Shown here: positions 32,969-42,257 of the stretch, in pieces
Layout: the number at the start of each line of letters is the position of its first letter
Numbering within the stretch: the stretch's first letter is position 1
Assembly: GCA_951812825.1 (NCBI GenBank)
Contig: OX638324.1
Coordinates: forward strand, 1,735,141 to 1,799,140
Origin: an uncultured Dehalococcoidia bacterium
GTDB lineage: Bacteria; Chloroflexota; Dehalococcoidia; Lucifugimonadales; GCA-2712585
Direction: 5' to 3'
DNA length: 64,000 nucleotides
The notes under the pieces: model-generated
What the model was told of the DNA's origin: nothing
What the model saw: only the letters and a program-made list of their open reading frames with translations
The model's database searches: none
Made by a program: the position numbers and the translations under genes

Positions 32969-33739
32969 GTGACCGGTAGATTGAAAAACAAAGTCGCCCT
33001 CATAACCGGCGGAGCCTCCGGCATCGGACGCGCCGCCGCCCTCCGATTCGCCCACGAGGGCGCGAAGGTCATGATCGCCGACCGCAACTCCGCCCTCTCC
33101 GCCCAGACCCTCGCCGAACTCCACCAGATCACCCCCCACGCCGCCTCCGTGTCCGTCGACGTATCCAAGACCGACCAGGTCCAGCAAATGGTCGACGATA
33201 CGGTCTCCCGCTTCGGCGCCCTCAACATCCTCGTCAACGCCGCCGGCGTCCTCCTCCTATCGCCACCCTTGGCCGAAATCGATGAGCGCGACTGGGACCT
33301 GATGATGAACACCAACCTCCGCGGCCTCTTCCTCTGCTGCAAGGCCGCCATCCCCGTCATAGAGCAAAGCGGCGGCGGGGCAATCGTCAACATCTCCTCC
33401 ATGGCCGGCATCTCCGCCTACGCCCGCTCCCTCCCCTACGCCGTCAGCAAGGCCGGCGTCATCCACTTCACCCTCGGCGCCGCGAGCCAGTACACCTCGC
33501 GCGGCATCCGCATCAACTGCATCGCCCCCGGCACCGTCGATACCCCCCAGGCCCGCGGCAGCAGCGGCAGCGCCGATGCCCTGCGGAAGATTGCCGAAAC
33601 CCACCCCATGGGCCGCATCGGCCGTCCCGAAGACATCGCCGACACCATCCTCTTCCTCTCCTCCGACGAAGCCGCCTACATCAGCGGCGAAACAATCATC
33701 GTCGACGGCGGCTCCCGGACCCTCCCCCCCAACATCTAA
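32969..33739 (+). CDS. Short-chain dehydrogenase/reductase (paralogue)
   Basis: 256 residues, classical SDR: LITGGASGIGRAAALRF for cofactor binding, VNAAGVL, Ser in VNISSMAGISAY, Tyr/Lys in YAVSK, and the C-terminal SGETIIVDGGSRTLPPNI. It begins with GTG 8 bases after the small protein. Both SDRs share the string KVMIADRN and the end-motif HPMGRIGRPE, showing origin by duplication. Confidence 0.9.
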   Translation: MTGRLKNKVALITGGASGIGRAAALRFAHEGAKVMIADRNSALSAQTLAELHQITPHAASVSVDVSKTDQVQQMVDDTVSRFGALNILVNAAGVLLLSPPLAEIDERDWDLMMNTNLRGLFLCCKAAIPVIEQSGGGAIVNISSMAGISAYARSLPYAVSKAGVIHFTLGAASQYTSRGIRINCIAPGTVDTPQARGSSGSADALRKIAETHPMGRIGRPEDIADTILFLSSDEAAYISGETIIVDGGSRTLPPNI

Positions 33740-33763
33740 CCCCCGCTTCAGACATTACGCATT

Positions 33764-34678
33764 TCAGCCTCTCATGTAGGCAACCGTCTTCTCCAGCCCT
33801 TCGAGTAGCCCAACCCTGGGCTCCCATCCTAGAGTCCGTTTTGCCTTCGAAGAATCAAGGGTAATGTGCCGCACGTCGCCGGGTCGTGCGTCTCCATAGA
33901 CTGGGGATTCACCGTACCGGGTCAGGGACTTTAGCTGCTGAAATACCTCGTTTACCGACGTTCCTTCGCCGGTCCCGAAGTTGAGCGTCAGCGATCTAGC
34001 GTGTCTCATCGCCATGTCGTGGGCCCGGACAAAGTCGCCGACGTAAACGTAATCTCGCGTATGTTCGCCGTCCCCGAAAATCTGGACGACGTCGCCGTCC
34101 AACATCTTTCTCGCGAAGATAGATATCACCCCCGACTCCCCGTGCGGGCTCTGCCTTGGTCCAAAAACGTTGGCTAATCGCAACACCTTTAGTGGAATCG
34201 AGTCCGGCAGCATCATGCGGAAGTAGCATTCCGATGTCCACTTGCTGAGGGCGTACCCGCTAATGGGGCGGATGGGGTGATCCTCGTCACACGGCATATA
34301 TTCGGGTTCTCCGTACAGCGCTCCTCCGGTGTTGACGTAGAGCACCTGCTCGCACCCTGCTTCTTTTGCAGCCCGGCAAACACTTAGCCCGCCCAATATG
34401 TTCACTCGTGCGTCCAGACATGGATTGCTCATGGAAACTGAAACAGACGACTGCGCTGCCATGTGCGAGATTACGTTGGGATTGAAGGCCTTCGCCACAC
34501 TCACAAATCCATCGTCGGCTATGTCGATATCGACAATCTCGACGTTATCAGGCAGGTTTGAAGGCATCCCGGTAGAGAGATTGTCCACGACCAGTACATC
34601 ATGCCCTTTGGCCAGTAAACCGCCGACTACGTGCGACCCCATGAATCCAGCACCGCCTGTAACAAGTACCCTAGCCAT
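33764..34678 (-). CDS. NAD-dependent sugar-nucleotide epimerase/dehydratase
   Basis: 304 residues of the extended SDR family. Rossmann motif VTGGAGFMGSHVVGGLLAKG, AAQSSVSVSM after the third strand, catalytic YALSK, NVFGPRQSPHGESGVISIF and RDYVYVGDFVRAHDMA. The best match is UDP-glucose/GlcNAc 4-epimerase-like enzymes, but the nucleotide sugar cannot be told. Codon use is slightly less GC-biased than in neighbours. It stands alone, facing the SDR operon. Confidence 0.88.
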   Translation of the reverse strand: MARVLVTGGAGFMGSHVVGGLLAKGHDVLVVDNLSTGMPSNLPDNVEIVDIDIADDGFVSVAKAFNPNVISHMAAQSSVSVSMSNPCLDARVNILGGLSVCRAAKEAGCEQVLYVNTGGALYGEPEYMPCDEDHPIRPISGYALSKWTSECYFRMMLPDSIPLKVLRLANVFGPRQSPHGESGVISIFARKMLDGDVVQIFGDGEHTRDYVYVGDFVRAHDMAMRHARSLTLNFGTGEGTSVNEVFQQLKSLTRYGESPVYGDARPGDVRHITLDSSKAKRTLGWEPRVGLLEGLEKTVAYMRG

Positions 34679-34706
34679 GCTTCCCTACCCCCAACCCCTC
34701 ATCAAT

Positions 34707-35819
34707 CTACGAATAAACACACGCGTCCCGCACCGCCTCCGAAAGCGCCCTCAGCCGTTCCTCGTTCGACTCCTCCCCCCGGACCCCGTTGGTGATAATC
34801 GCCACCGCCAGCCGCTCCGCCAGGTCCACCCAGCCGACGCTGCTGCCGAATCCGCTGTGCCCGATGCTGTGGTTGTACCTGCCCGAAGACCTCTGACTCC
34901 CCATCCGCGGGTCGTCCACCGCAAACCCCAAGCCCAACTTCACCTCGTTGTCTGAAAGCACGTCCTTCCCCTCCTCCTGAACGGCGGCAACGTACCGAAT
35001 TACCCCGGACCGAATCACCTCCACCCCGTCCAACTCTCCCGACATCCCCAACATCGCGTAGAAGCGCGCCAGGTCCCGCGCCGTGCTGATCCCGTTGGCC
35101 GCGGGAATCACCGCCTGGTGTATCGCTGGCTGGTTGAAAACAGCCACCACCTCCGGCGTCTCGATCTCCTCCGACACGTACAGCTTCGCCACCCGCCCCT
35201 CCTCCGACGCCGGCAGCCCCAGGTAAAAGTCATTCATCCCCAAAGGCTCCGTCACCTCTTCCTGCAGAAACTGGCTGATGGGCCTCCCGTCCACCCGACG
35301 CAGCACTTCTCCCACCACCCATCCGAAGTTCAGCGAATGATAAGCAATAGCCTCACCCGGACGGAATCGCGGCGGGGCCTTCGCTACTGCAGCCACGCAC
35401 GCATCCCAGTCGACCATCTTGTCCGGCGTCAACTCCGCCGGGGTGTCGGGAAAGCCCCCCGTGTGGGTCAGAACATGCTTCACCGTCACGTCCTCTTTCC
35501 CCCCCTCGCGAAATTCAGGCCACCGGTCGCCGATCCAGTCCCCCATCTCCAGCAGTCCCCGCTCCCACAGAAGGTGCCAACAGAAGGCCGCCAGCGGCTT
35601 CGTTGAGGAAAAGATGACGAAGAGAGTGTCCTCATTCACCGGTTTCCCCGCCTCCTCGTCTGCCATACCCCCGTGGATGTCCAACACCAACTTCCCGTGC
35701 CGGTACACGGCCATCGCCGCGCCGGGATGCAACCCCTGCTCTATCTGCTCGTTAAACAGCGCCTTGACTCGTTCCAGCCCTTTGGAGGTCATGCCGACGG
35801 ATTCCGGTGCTACAACCAT
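34707..35819 (-). CDS. Serine hydrolase of the beta-lactamase/esterase (class C-like) family
   Basis: About 370 residues. The active-site S-x-x-K is FSSTKPLAAF (Ser71-Lys74), the Tyr motif is in YHSLNFGWV, and HSGFGSSVGW provides the third box. Members are cytoplasmic esterases or peptidases (EstB/LACTB type). No signal peptide is visible with the ATG at 35819 (MVVAPESVG); a longer in-frame start at 35912 would run into the promoter region of the divergent oxidase gene. Confidence 0.85.
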   Translation of the reverse strand: MVVAPESVGMTSKGLERVKALFNEQIEQGLHPGAAMAVYRHGKLVLDIHGGMADEEAGKPVNEDTLFVIFSSTKPLAAFCWHLLWERGLLEMGDWIGDRWPEFREGGKEDVTVKHVLTHTGGFPDTPAELTPDKMVDWDACVAAVAKAPPRFRPGEAIAYHSLNFGWVVGEVLRRVDGRPISQFLQEEVTEPLGMNDFYLGLPASEEGRVAKLYVSEEIETPEVVAVFNQPAIHQAVIPAANGISTARDLARFYAMLGMSGELDGVEVIRSGVIRYVAAVQEEGKDVLSDNEVKLGLGFAVDDPRMGSQRSSGRYNHSIGHSGFGSSVGWVDLAERLAVAIITNGVRGEESNEERLRALSEAVRDACVYS

Positions 35820-35953
35820 TGCGTTCACCCGCCCTTGCGAAATTGTGCTGTGCCCTAAATCTTCAATCTTCCTTCGGCCAAAGTCAAACAGTGACCTCCG
35901 CCCCGCAGACAAATATAATAACCACAGAAACTTCCTGATAGATGGAGGCCCTC

Positions 35954-37120
35954 ATGAACAACACGGCGGAAGTCGTAATCATCGGCGGCGGCGTCATGGG
36001 ATGCAGCATCCTCTACCACCTGACCCAAATGGGTGTTCGCGACGTCCTGCTTCTGGAGCAGGGCGTTCTCGCCTCCGGCTCCACGGGCCGCTCCCAGGCC
36101 ATCCTGCGCATGCACTACTCCAACCCCATTACCTCCGCCATGGCCTGGCAGAGCCTCAAACGATATCGCGACTTTCAGGACGAAACGGGCCACCCCTCCG
36201 GTTTCACCAACACCGGATACGCCGTCATCGTCGGCCCCGAAGACCGCGACGCAATGGAAGACAACGTCGCCATGCAGCGCAGCTTGGGCATCGACACCTC
36301 CGTCGTCTCCCCCGAAGACCTGCTGGAAATCGCCCCCATGCTCAATGTTCCCGACGCCGGCGGCATCGCCTTCGAGCCCCAGTCCGGCTACGCCGACCCC
36401 TACCTCGTGACCGTAGGCTACGCCGAAGCCGCCCGGGAAAACGGCGCTCAGGTGCGTCAGCGTTCCCCAGCGTCTTCTGTGGATGTCGAAGACGGAAAAA
36501 TCCGCTCCGTCACCCTCCAGGACGGCTCCGTCATCCACACCGAAACGGCCCTCGTCGCCGCCGGTCCCTGGTCCCCTCGCCTCCTCGAACCCCACGGCTT
36601 CCACATCCCCCTCGAACCCATCCGGCATCAGGTCATCATGGTCCGCAGGCCGGAGCGGACCCTCCCCTCCCACCCCATCGTTGGCGACATTCTCCAGGAG
36701 CTCAGTTTCCGCCCCCACTCCACCGACCTTACCGTCATCGGCGTCGGCGAAGACTCCGTGACCGTCGACGACTACAGCCAGGGCGTCGACCCTGAGACCG
36801 TAAAAGACTCCATGGCCAAGCTGGTCCACCGGATGCCCGCCATCGCCGACGGTTACTTCCGCGGCGGCTGGTCCGGCCTCTTCACCATCACCCCCGACTG
36901 GCACCCCATCCTCGACCGCGTCCCGGGCGTGGATGGACTCTTCTGCGCCGTCGGCTTCAGCGGTCATGGCTTCAAGCTCGGCGCGATGGTCGGTCAGCTA
37001 ATGGCCGAAATGGTCACCCAGGGCAGCGCTTCAACTTTGGATATCACACCCCTCCGCGCCAGCCGCTTCGAAGAAGGCAGGCTCCTCACCTCCCGCTACC
37101 GCTACAACGTCCTCGCATGA
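35954..37120 (+). CDS. FAD-dependent amine/amino-acid oxidoreductase (DAO family)
   Basis: About 388 residues. The dinucleotide motif is VVIIGGGVMGCSILYHL; RSQAILRMHYSNP and the C-terminal CAVGFSGHGFKLGAMVG are typical of sarcosine-oxidase/DadA-like proteins, which oxidise secondary or D-amino acids. GGAGG lies 7 bases before the ATG at 35954; an in-frame ATG at 35942 is less well placed. The DUF167 gene overlaps its stop. Substrate unknown. Confidence 0.88.
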   Translation: MNNTAEVVIIGGGVMGCSILYHLTQMGVRDVLLLEQGVLASGSTGRSQAILRMHYSNPITSAMAWQSLKRYRDFQDETGHPSGFTNTGYAVIVGPEDRDAMEDNVAMQRSLGIDTSVVSPEDLLEIAPMLNVPDAGGIAFEPQSGYADPYLVTVGYAEAARENGAQVRQRSPASSVDVEDGKIRSVTLQDGSVIHTETALVAAGPWSPRLLEPHGFHIPLEPIRHQVIMVRRPERTLPSHPIVGDILQELSFRPHSTDLTVIGVGEDSVTVDDYSQGVDPETVKDSMAKLVHRMPAIADGYFRGGWSGLFTITPDWHPILDRVPGVDGLFCAVGFSGHGFKLGAMVGQLMAEMVTQGSASTLDITPLRASRFEEGRLLTSRYRYNVLA

Positions 37121-37401
37121 CCAAGCGTCAAACTGCCCGCATCGCCATTTCCGTCCAGTCCGGCGCTTCTAACGATGGCGTAGTTGGGTTCTGGAAAGCC
37201 GGTGTCCTGCGAGTCCGTGTCAAAGCGCCCCCCACCGGCGGCCGTGCCAACACTGCCATGCTGAAACTGCTGGCCAAGCGGCTTGGCGTTCCCTCTTCCA
37301 GCCTCACTATCCTGCGCGGGGCCCGCTCCCGCCGAAAACTCTTGGCAATTGACGGCCTCTCGCAAGACCAAATTGAACATCGTCTAGCCGACTTTGGCTA
37401 A
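37117..37401 (+). CDS. DUF167 (YggU) family protein
   Basis: 94 residues with the family core: VRVKAPPTGGRANTAMLKLL, AKRLGVPSSSLTILRGARSR and KLLAIDGLSQDQI. A small conserved protein of unknown role. The ATG overlaps the oxidase stop by four bases, so the two are translationally coupled. Confidence 0.88.
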   Translation: MTKRQTARIAISVQSGASNDGVVGFWKAGVLRVRVKAPPTGGRANTAMLKLLAKRLGVPSSSLTILRGARSRRKLLAIDGLSQDQIEHRLADFG

Positions 37402-37509
37402 AGTCTCAGTTGCTTGCGCCTTGACAGCCCACACTCCCAAAACTATCTTGGTTCCATCGGCCCGTCGCATATAACGGGACTCCCCAAGAACTCCCGCGAG
37501 AGGTGAGAA

Positions 37510-37698
37510 ATGTTCACTAAAAAAGAAATAGATGCCCTCTTTAGCGATCTACGCAAGGAATTCTACAGGACCCCCGACTGGGAATACCTCAACCGCCAGG
37601 CCCACCTCGGCCTCGCCTCCCTCGACAGCGGCCGCAGCATCGATGACATCGACTCCCGCGTCGTGGAGTTGATCCGCAAACACCAACCCTCCGACTGA
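37510..37698 (+). CDS. Small hypothetical protein
   Basis: 62 residues, charged and helical (KKEIDALFSDLRKEFYRTPD, DDIDSRVVELIRKH). AGAGGTGAG precedes the ATG by a few bases. No family recognised; it could be a soluble partner protein. It is followed by a zinc-ribbon gene on the same strand. Confidence 0.55.
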   Translation: MFTKKEIDALFSDLRKEFYRTPDWEYLNRQAHLGLASLDSGRSIDDIDSRVVELIRKHQPSD

Positions 37699-37782
37699 CC
37701 AGCTATCTCTCTACTCTACCCGACTCAGGCTGGGCTAATTCGAAAGGGAATGATATTCCTGAGCATCACAGGAGAAGAAGAC

Positions 37783-37995
37783 ATGGCAAATAGGATTAAA
37801 CAGCCCTGTAGGAATTGTGGTCGCATGGCGCGTGAGTCGTTTTCCGAACGCGTCCTAAATGGCGGGGAAGTTACCAAGCTATGGTGCCGGCGATGTGGCT
37901 GGATTTCATACGGCCGATCGAAACCTGAACGAGACATGACTCAAACAATTGGAGGGAAAATCACGATCATCTTACCAAAGGAATCCGACACGTAA
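37783..37995 (+). CDS. Small zinc-ribbon protein
   Basis: 70 residues with two CxxC knuckles, KQPCRNCGRMARES and KLWCRRCGWISYG, a treble-clef-like zinc ribbon. The ATG at 37783 follows AGGAGAAGAAG. The rest is basic and beta-rich (GGKITIILPKESDT). It could bind nucleic acid; this is inference. Confidence 0.6.
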   Translation: MANRIKQPCRNCGRMARESFSERVLNGGEVTKLWCRRCGWISYGRSKPERDMTQTIGGKITIILPKESDT

Positions 37996-38148
37996 TCCAA
38001 CGGCTAACACCGCTATGACTCTAGCAAAATGCCCCCGCATTTCGCCAACCGTACCTTGTGAACCGGCAAGCACTATCACCTAAGCTGTGTTACACAAATA
38101 TAATTCCCTATTCGAATGAGCGTAATCTTCCCCCAAGGGCAAGAAAAT

Positions 38149-39363
38149 CTACCGCGCCCGGAACTCCTTGATGTCCGACGGCCTCTCCCCCTCAACCGCG
38201 AATCGCGCCAGCCTCTCCCCCAAAACCGGCCCGAACTTGAACGCCCGCCCGCTCATCCCGCACCCGTAGATTATCCGCGCCTCCCCGTCCAGCGCGTCCA
38301 ATAGGAAACGGCCATCCTTGGACCTGTCATAGAAGCAGGTGTGCGTCCTTTCGACGACCGCCCCCGCCACCGAGGGCAAGAACTTCCCCACCGTCGACAC
38401 TACCCTCTCCAGGTGCTCCCTCGGCGGGTCCTGCCGTTCGTCGGGATGACCAATGGTGCGAAAGGCATTGTCGTCGGCAATCTTCAACTCCCCGCCCACA
38501 ATCGGAAACCCGTAGCAGTCCGACGTCAAAGATATATACATGGGCAGATTCCCCGGCATCAGTATCGACGAATCTTCCGGCGGCCGAAGGTATATCAGCG
38601 GCTGCTCCGTCAGCGTCAACGCCCCCTTCAGCTGCGGCAGCAGCCCCTCCGTCCACCCGTTCACCGCCACCACCACCGCGTCCGCCCGCATCTCCCGCCC
38701 ATCCGCCGCCAACAATCGACACCCGTCCCCAACCGACTCCACCGAGGTTATCTCAACGCCCGGATGGTACTCTACCCCCGCCTTCAGCCCCAAATCCAGC
38801 GTTGCCGCCACTGCCCTCGACGCCTCAACGTACCCCGCCTGTGGATCTATCACCGCCTCATTCAGCGCCGCCCCTCGAAATTGTGGATAGCGTTCAACCA
38901 ACTCCGCCGGGCTCACCCTTTGGTACGGGGCCCCGTGCTCGTCCATGCACCGGAGCGCATCCTCAAGCCACGACGCTGCGCTATCGTACGGGTACACGTG
39001 TCCCCCCGTCGTCTCAACTCCGTCCCCCCGCTCCACCAGCAGCGCCAACCCCGTTTGATGAAATACGGGACTCCCCCACTCCCGACCCAACGCCACCCAC
39101 AAATCCCGCGCCTCGCCCGACCAGACCGTCAGCGTTGGGTCCGGCCCGCTCAGAAAGCGAAACACTCTGTTCAAATCGGCGGATGCAGCCCCCGTATGTC
39201 CCACCTCCGAAGCCTCGTACAACGAGACCCGCACCTTCCCCTCTCCCCTCACCGCCGCCGCATAAGCCGCCGAAACCCCAACAATGCCACCCCCCACCAC
39301 CGCAACCTCCCGCCGCTCAACCCTCTTATACGGCGCATCCAGAATATTCCCTTTTTCACGCAT
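38149..39363 (-). CDS. FAD-dependent oxidoreductase (DAO family)
   Basis: 404 residues. The FAD motif is VAVVGGGIVGVSAAYAAAVR, with RYPQFRGAALNEAV and the C-terminal IIYGCGMSGRAFKFGPVLG typical of sarcosine oxidase/N-methyl amino-acid oxidases. It is the third gene of a minus-strand run with a small protein and an aldehyde dehydrogenase, which could together oxidise an amine to an acid via the aldehyde. Distinct from the oxidase at 35954. Confidence 0.88.
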   Translation of the reverse strand: MREKGNILDAPYKRVERREVAVVGGGIVGVSAAYAAAVRGEGKVRVSLYEASEVGHTGAASADLNRVFRFLSGPDPTLTVWSGEARDLWVALGREWGSPVFHQTGLALLVERGDGVETTGGHVYPYDSAASWLEDALRCMDEHGAPYQRVSPAELVERYPQFRGAALNEAVIDPQAGYVEASRAVAATLDLGLKAGVEYHPGVEITSVESVGDGCRLLAADGREMRADAVVVAVNGWTEGLLPQLKGALTLTEQPLIYLRPPEDSSILMPGNLPMYISLTSDCYGFPIVGGELKIADDNAFRTIGHPDERQDPPREHLERVVSTVGKFLPSVAGAVVERTHTCFYDRSKDGRFLLDALDGEARIIYGCGMSGRAFKFGPVLGERLARFAVEGERPSDIKEFRAR

Positions 39364-39385
39364 CTATAAACTCCTGATAGATCCC

Positions 39386-39682
39386 CTACCGCATATACAA
39401 ACTCACCCGCGCATGCGGAAACTCCACTCGCAGCGTCGCCCCCATGTCCCGCGAAACCATCTCCTCGTAGTCAACGTACCTGGCATCATCCACAGACAGC
39501 CGGTGCGGACACTCCTCCCGCCGCTGCTCCTGCGGACACAGGTGCATGTCTGCATGGCTGTCCCAGAACCCCACCACCTTGAACGGATAGTACAACGCCT
39601 CCGCCGCCGCCCGCAGGTCTGCGATAATCTCGCTCGGACGAAACACCTCGTGCTCCTCGATGTTCACCTGTACCGACCACAC
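39386..39682 (-). CDS. Hypothetical protein between ALDH and FAD oxidase genes
   Basis: 98 residues, no family recognised. It holds VNIEEHEVFRPSEIIADLRA, then VVGFWDSHADMHLCPQEQRR and a C-terminal ATLRVEFPHARVSLYMR. Two Cys and several His residues could bind metal. Gaps of 28 and 22 bases to its same-strand neighbours make a three-gene operon likely. Confidence 0.6.
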   Translation of the reverse strand: MWSVQVNIEEHEVFRPSEIIADLRAAAEALYYPFKVVGFWDSHADMHLCPQEQRREECPHRLSVDDARYVDYEEMVSRDMGATLRVEFPHARVSLYMR

Positions 39683-39710
39683 GGCTGTACCTCGCCCCTA
39701 CCCGGCCCGC

Positions 39711-41189
39711 CTATGTTCCCCCACTATAGTCCACGTACGCCGTCACCACCTCGCTGAAGAAGTTCACCGCCTCCGTCCCCTGCTCCCGCGGCCCCACCCC
39801 CGACGCCTTCGACCCGCCGAAGGGCAGATGCACCTCGCCCCCCAGCGTCGGCGCATTCACGTGCACCATCCCTGCGTCCACCCCCTCGATGTACCGGAAC
39901 GCCTTCCTCACGTCGCTGGTGTAAATGGACGACGACAACCCGAACTGTACGTCGTTGGAAATCTCTATGGCATCAGACAAGTCCCGGCACGAGAACACCG
40001 TCAGCACCGGCCCGAAAATCTCCTCCTGGGCGATCCGCATCCCCGGGTCCACCTCCGTGAATATCGTCGGCTCAATGTACAATCCCTCGCTGAATTCCGG
40101 CTCCGTCAATGCCCTCCCGCCGTGCAGCAGGTTCGCCCCCTCCGCCTGCCCGATCCCAATGTACTCCATAATCTTCTCGAACTGCCCCTCGCTCGCCACC
40201 GGCCCCACGTCGCAAGAGTCCAACCCGTCCCCCACCGTCATACCCCTCGTCCGCTCCACCAGCCCTTCCAGGAAACTGTCCAACGCCGACTCTTCCACAA
40301 TCACCCGGCTCGTCGCCGTGCACCGCTGCCCCGTAGACCCGAAGGCCGCCAGCGCCACAGACCCGATGGCCTGCTCCATGTCCGCGTCCGAAAGCACAAT
40401 CACCGCATTCTTGCCCCCCATCTCGCACTGCACCTTCTTCAGCGTCGCTGCCGCCTGCGAATACAGCTTCGCCCCGATCTCCGTCGACCCCGTGAAAGAT
40501 ATCCCCGCAATGTCCGGGTGGTTCACCATGTAGTCCCCCACGGACCTCCCGGGTCCCGTCACCAGGTTCAACACCCCCGGCGGCAGTCCCGCCTCCACAA
40601 ACGTCTCCGTCAACTTTATCGCGCTCAGCGGCGTCGAAGATGCCGGCTTGAAAACGATGGCGTTGCCGCATATCAGCGCGGGCGCCATCTTCCAAGCCGG
40701 TATAGCCAGCGGGAAATTCCACGGCGTGATGACCGCCACCACTCCCAGCGGTCGACGAAGCGTATACGCTACTGTGTCCCGAGACTCCGACGGCGTCGTG
40801 TACCCGAACATCCGCCTCCCCTCTCCCGCGGCGTATTGAATGATGTTCAACGAACGCTGCACCTCCCCCCGCGCGTCCGGCAGCGACTTCCCCTCCTCCA
40901 GCGTGATCAGCCGCGCGAACTCCTCGAACCGCTCCCGCATCAATTCGTGCACCCGGTACAGCACGTCCGCCCTCTGCGGCGCCGGCGTGGATGCCCACCC
41001 CGCAGCCGCCTCCTTCGCCGCAGCGATGGCGCTCTCCGCGTCCTCAATCCCCGCGGACTGAACCTCCGCCAGCACCTGGTGACGGTGCGCCGGATTCCTC
41101 ACCTCGTAGCTGTCCCCGCCCGTCGAATCCACCCACTCCCCGCCGATGTACAGGTTGTTATTCTCTATGCCCAGGTTCTTAGCTGGCAT
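39711..41189 (-). CDS. Aldehyde dehydrogenase
   Basis: 492 residues, full-length ALDH. Visible are the cofactor region VITPWNFPLAIPAWKMAPAL and FTGSTEIGAKLY, the catalytic Glu in QCEMGGKNAVIVL (about 253) and catalytic Cys in FGSTGQRCTATSRVIV (about 289), and EEIFGPVLTVF. It oxidises an aldehyde to a carboxylate with NAD(P)+. Nothing identifies the substrate; succinate-semialdehyde or ketoglutarate-semialdehyde type is closest by appearance. First gene of a likely operon with the small protein and FAD oxidase. Confidence 0.92.
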   Translation of the reverse strand: MPAKNLGIENNNLYIGGEWVDSTGGDSYEVRNPAHRHQVLAEVQSAGIEDAESAIAAAKEAAAGWASTPAPQRADVLYRVHELMRERFEEFARLITLEEGKSLPDARGEVQRSLNIIQYAAGEGRRMFGYTTPSESRDTVAYTLRRPLGVVAVITPWNFPLAIPAWKMAPALICGNAIVFKPASSTPLSAIKLTETFVEAGLPPGVLNLVTGPGRSVGDYMVNHPDIAGISFTGSTEIGAKLYSQAAATLKKVQCEMGGKNAVIVLSDADMEQAIGSVALAAFGSTGQRCTATSRVIVEESALDSFLEGLVERTRGMTVGDGLDSCDVGPVASEGQFEKIMEYIGIGQAEGANLLHGGRALTEPEFSEGLYIEPTIFTEVDPGMRIAQEEIFGPVLTVFSCRDLSDAIEISNDVQFGLSSSIYTSDVRKAFRYIEGVDAGMVHVNAPTLGGEVHLPFGGSKASGVGPREQGTEAVNFFSEVVTAYVDYSGGT

Positions 41190-41336
41190 CCTTCACCCCT
41201 TCAGCCATTATTCACCTTCCGCCTTCGTTTGCGTGGAAGTCCCAAGTATAATGCACCCAAAATCACCCGGCAAAACCCAAACAACGCTCCACTCACATTT
41301 GGCTCGCCCATTAACCAAGTGAAGTAGAATGGCGCA

Positions 41337-42242
41337 ATGCGAAGCTGTGCAAACCAGGAAAACACCCAATACGCCCTCGGCATCGACGTCGGCTACTCAA
41401 AGACCCGACGCTCCACCGGCCTCTGCCTGCTGACAATTACCCCTTCCACCATCCGCTGGCAATGTCTCAACACCGGCGCCGCCGAACCCCAGCGCCTCCA
41501 TGATCTCCGCTGCCTCGTCCCTCGTGGCGCCCACCTCCTCGGCGTCGGCATCGACGGCCCCCTCACCCCCGGCCTCCGCGTCGTCCCCCACCACCGCAGC
41601 TCCGATGCCCTGCTGACCCGCGGCGTCTTCTCTAAGCGAGGCAAGCCCGGCGCCACCAGCGCCCCCTCAGGCCAGCAGCTCCACCTCCACGCGACCTACT
41701 TGGCCAAACTCGTCCTTAAACTTCAGGAGGAAGTACACTTCACCCTCGCCCCTTCCACCCATCCCAACCCGGTCCACCCCTCCCGCATTCTGGAAGTCTT
41801 CCCCAACGCCTTCCTCTCCGTCCTCCTCCCCGGCGCCGCCTTTCACAGTCTGAGCCTGAACCGAAACGCTTCTGATGTCTTCTGGATGGTGGCGGTTGAC
41901 CTGGAGACGTATCTCCACAAACTCATCGAATCCCTAGCCCCCGACCGCACCCTGGAGACCCCCCTGGAATCCGTCGTCGACCACGACCATCGCGCCGCCC
42001 TCCTCTGCGCCCTCGCCGTCCTCTGCGCCCACCAGAACCGCTACGTCCTCTCCGGCGACCCCGTCGACGGCGACATCATCCTCCCGCCCCACGAATTCTG
42101 GGGCGACGGCCCCAACGGTGCATCAGAACCCTGGGCAGAAACCGCCCTCAGGAAAAGCGTCGCAGCCGTGCGATGGAACAAGGGTAAATTCCCCAACCAC
42201 GATAAAGCCCGAGTCCTCCGTAACGGCCGCCACTGGCTCTAG
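41337..42242 (+). CDS. DUF429-like predicted nuclease-fold protein
   Basis: 301 residues. YALGIDVGYSKTRRSTGLCL at the start and GVGIDGPLTPG suggest the RNase H-like DUF429 family, which opens G-x-D-x-G and has a second acidic strand. RILEVFPNAFLSVLLPGAAF and HDHRAALLCALAVLC resemble its later blocks. Function unknown. It converges on the ion-channel gene. Confidence 0.6.
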   Translation: MRSCANQENTQYALGIDVGYSKTRRSTGLCLLTITPSTIRWQCLNTGAAEPQRLHDLRCLVPRGAHLLGVGIDGPLTPGLRVVPHHRSSDALLTRGVFSKRGKPGATSAPSGQQLHLHATYLAKLVLKLQEEVHFTLAPSTHPNPVHPSRILEVFPNAFLSVLLPGAAFHSLSLNRNASDVFWMVAVDLETYLHKLIESLAPDRTLETPLESVVDHDHRAALLCALAVLCAHQNRYVLSGDPVDGDIILPPHEFWGDGPNGASEPWAETALRKSVAAVRWNKGKFPNHDKARVLRNGRHWL

Positions 42243-42257
42243 CCCCCAACCCCGTTC

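Noticed and set aside
39660-41327. 555-codon open frame antisense to the aldehyde dehydrogenase
   Set aside because: Arg/Pro/His-rich low-complexity translation, opposite a clear ALDH with catalytic residues.
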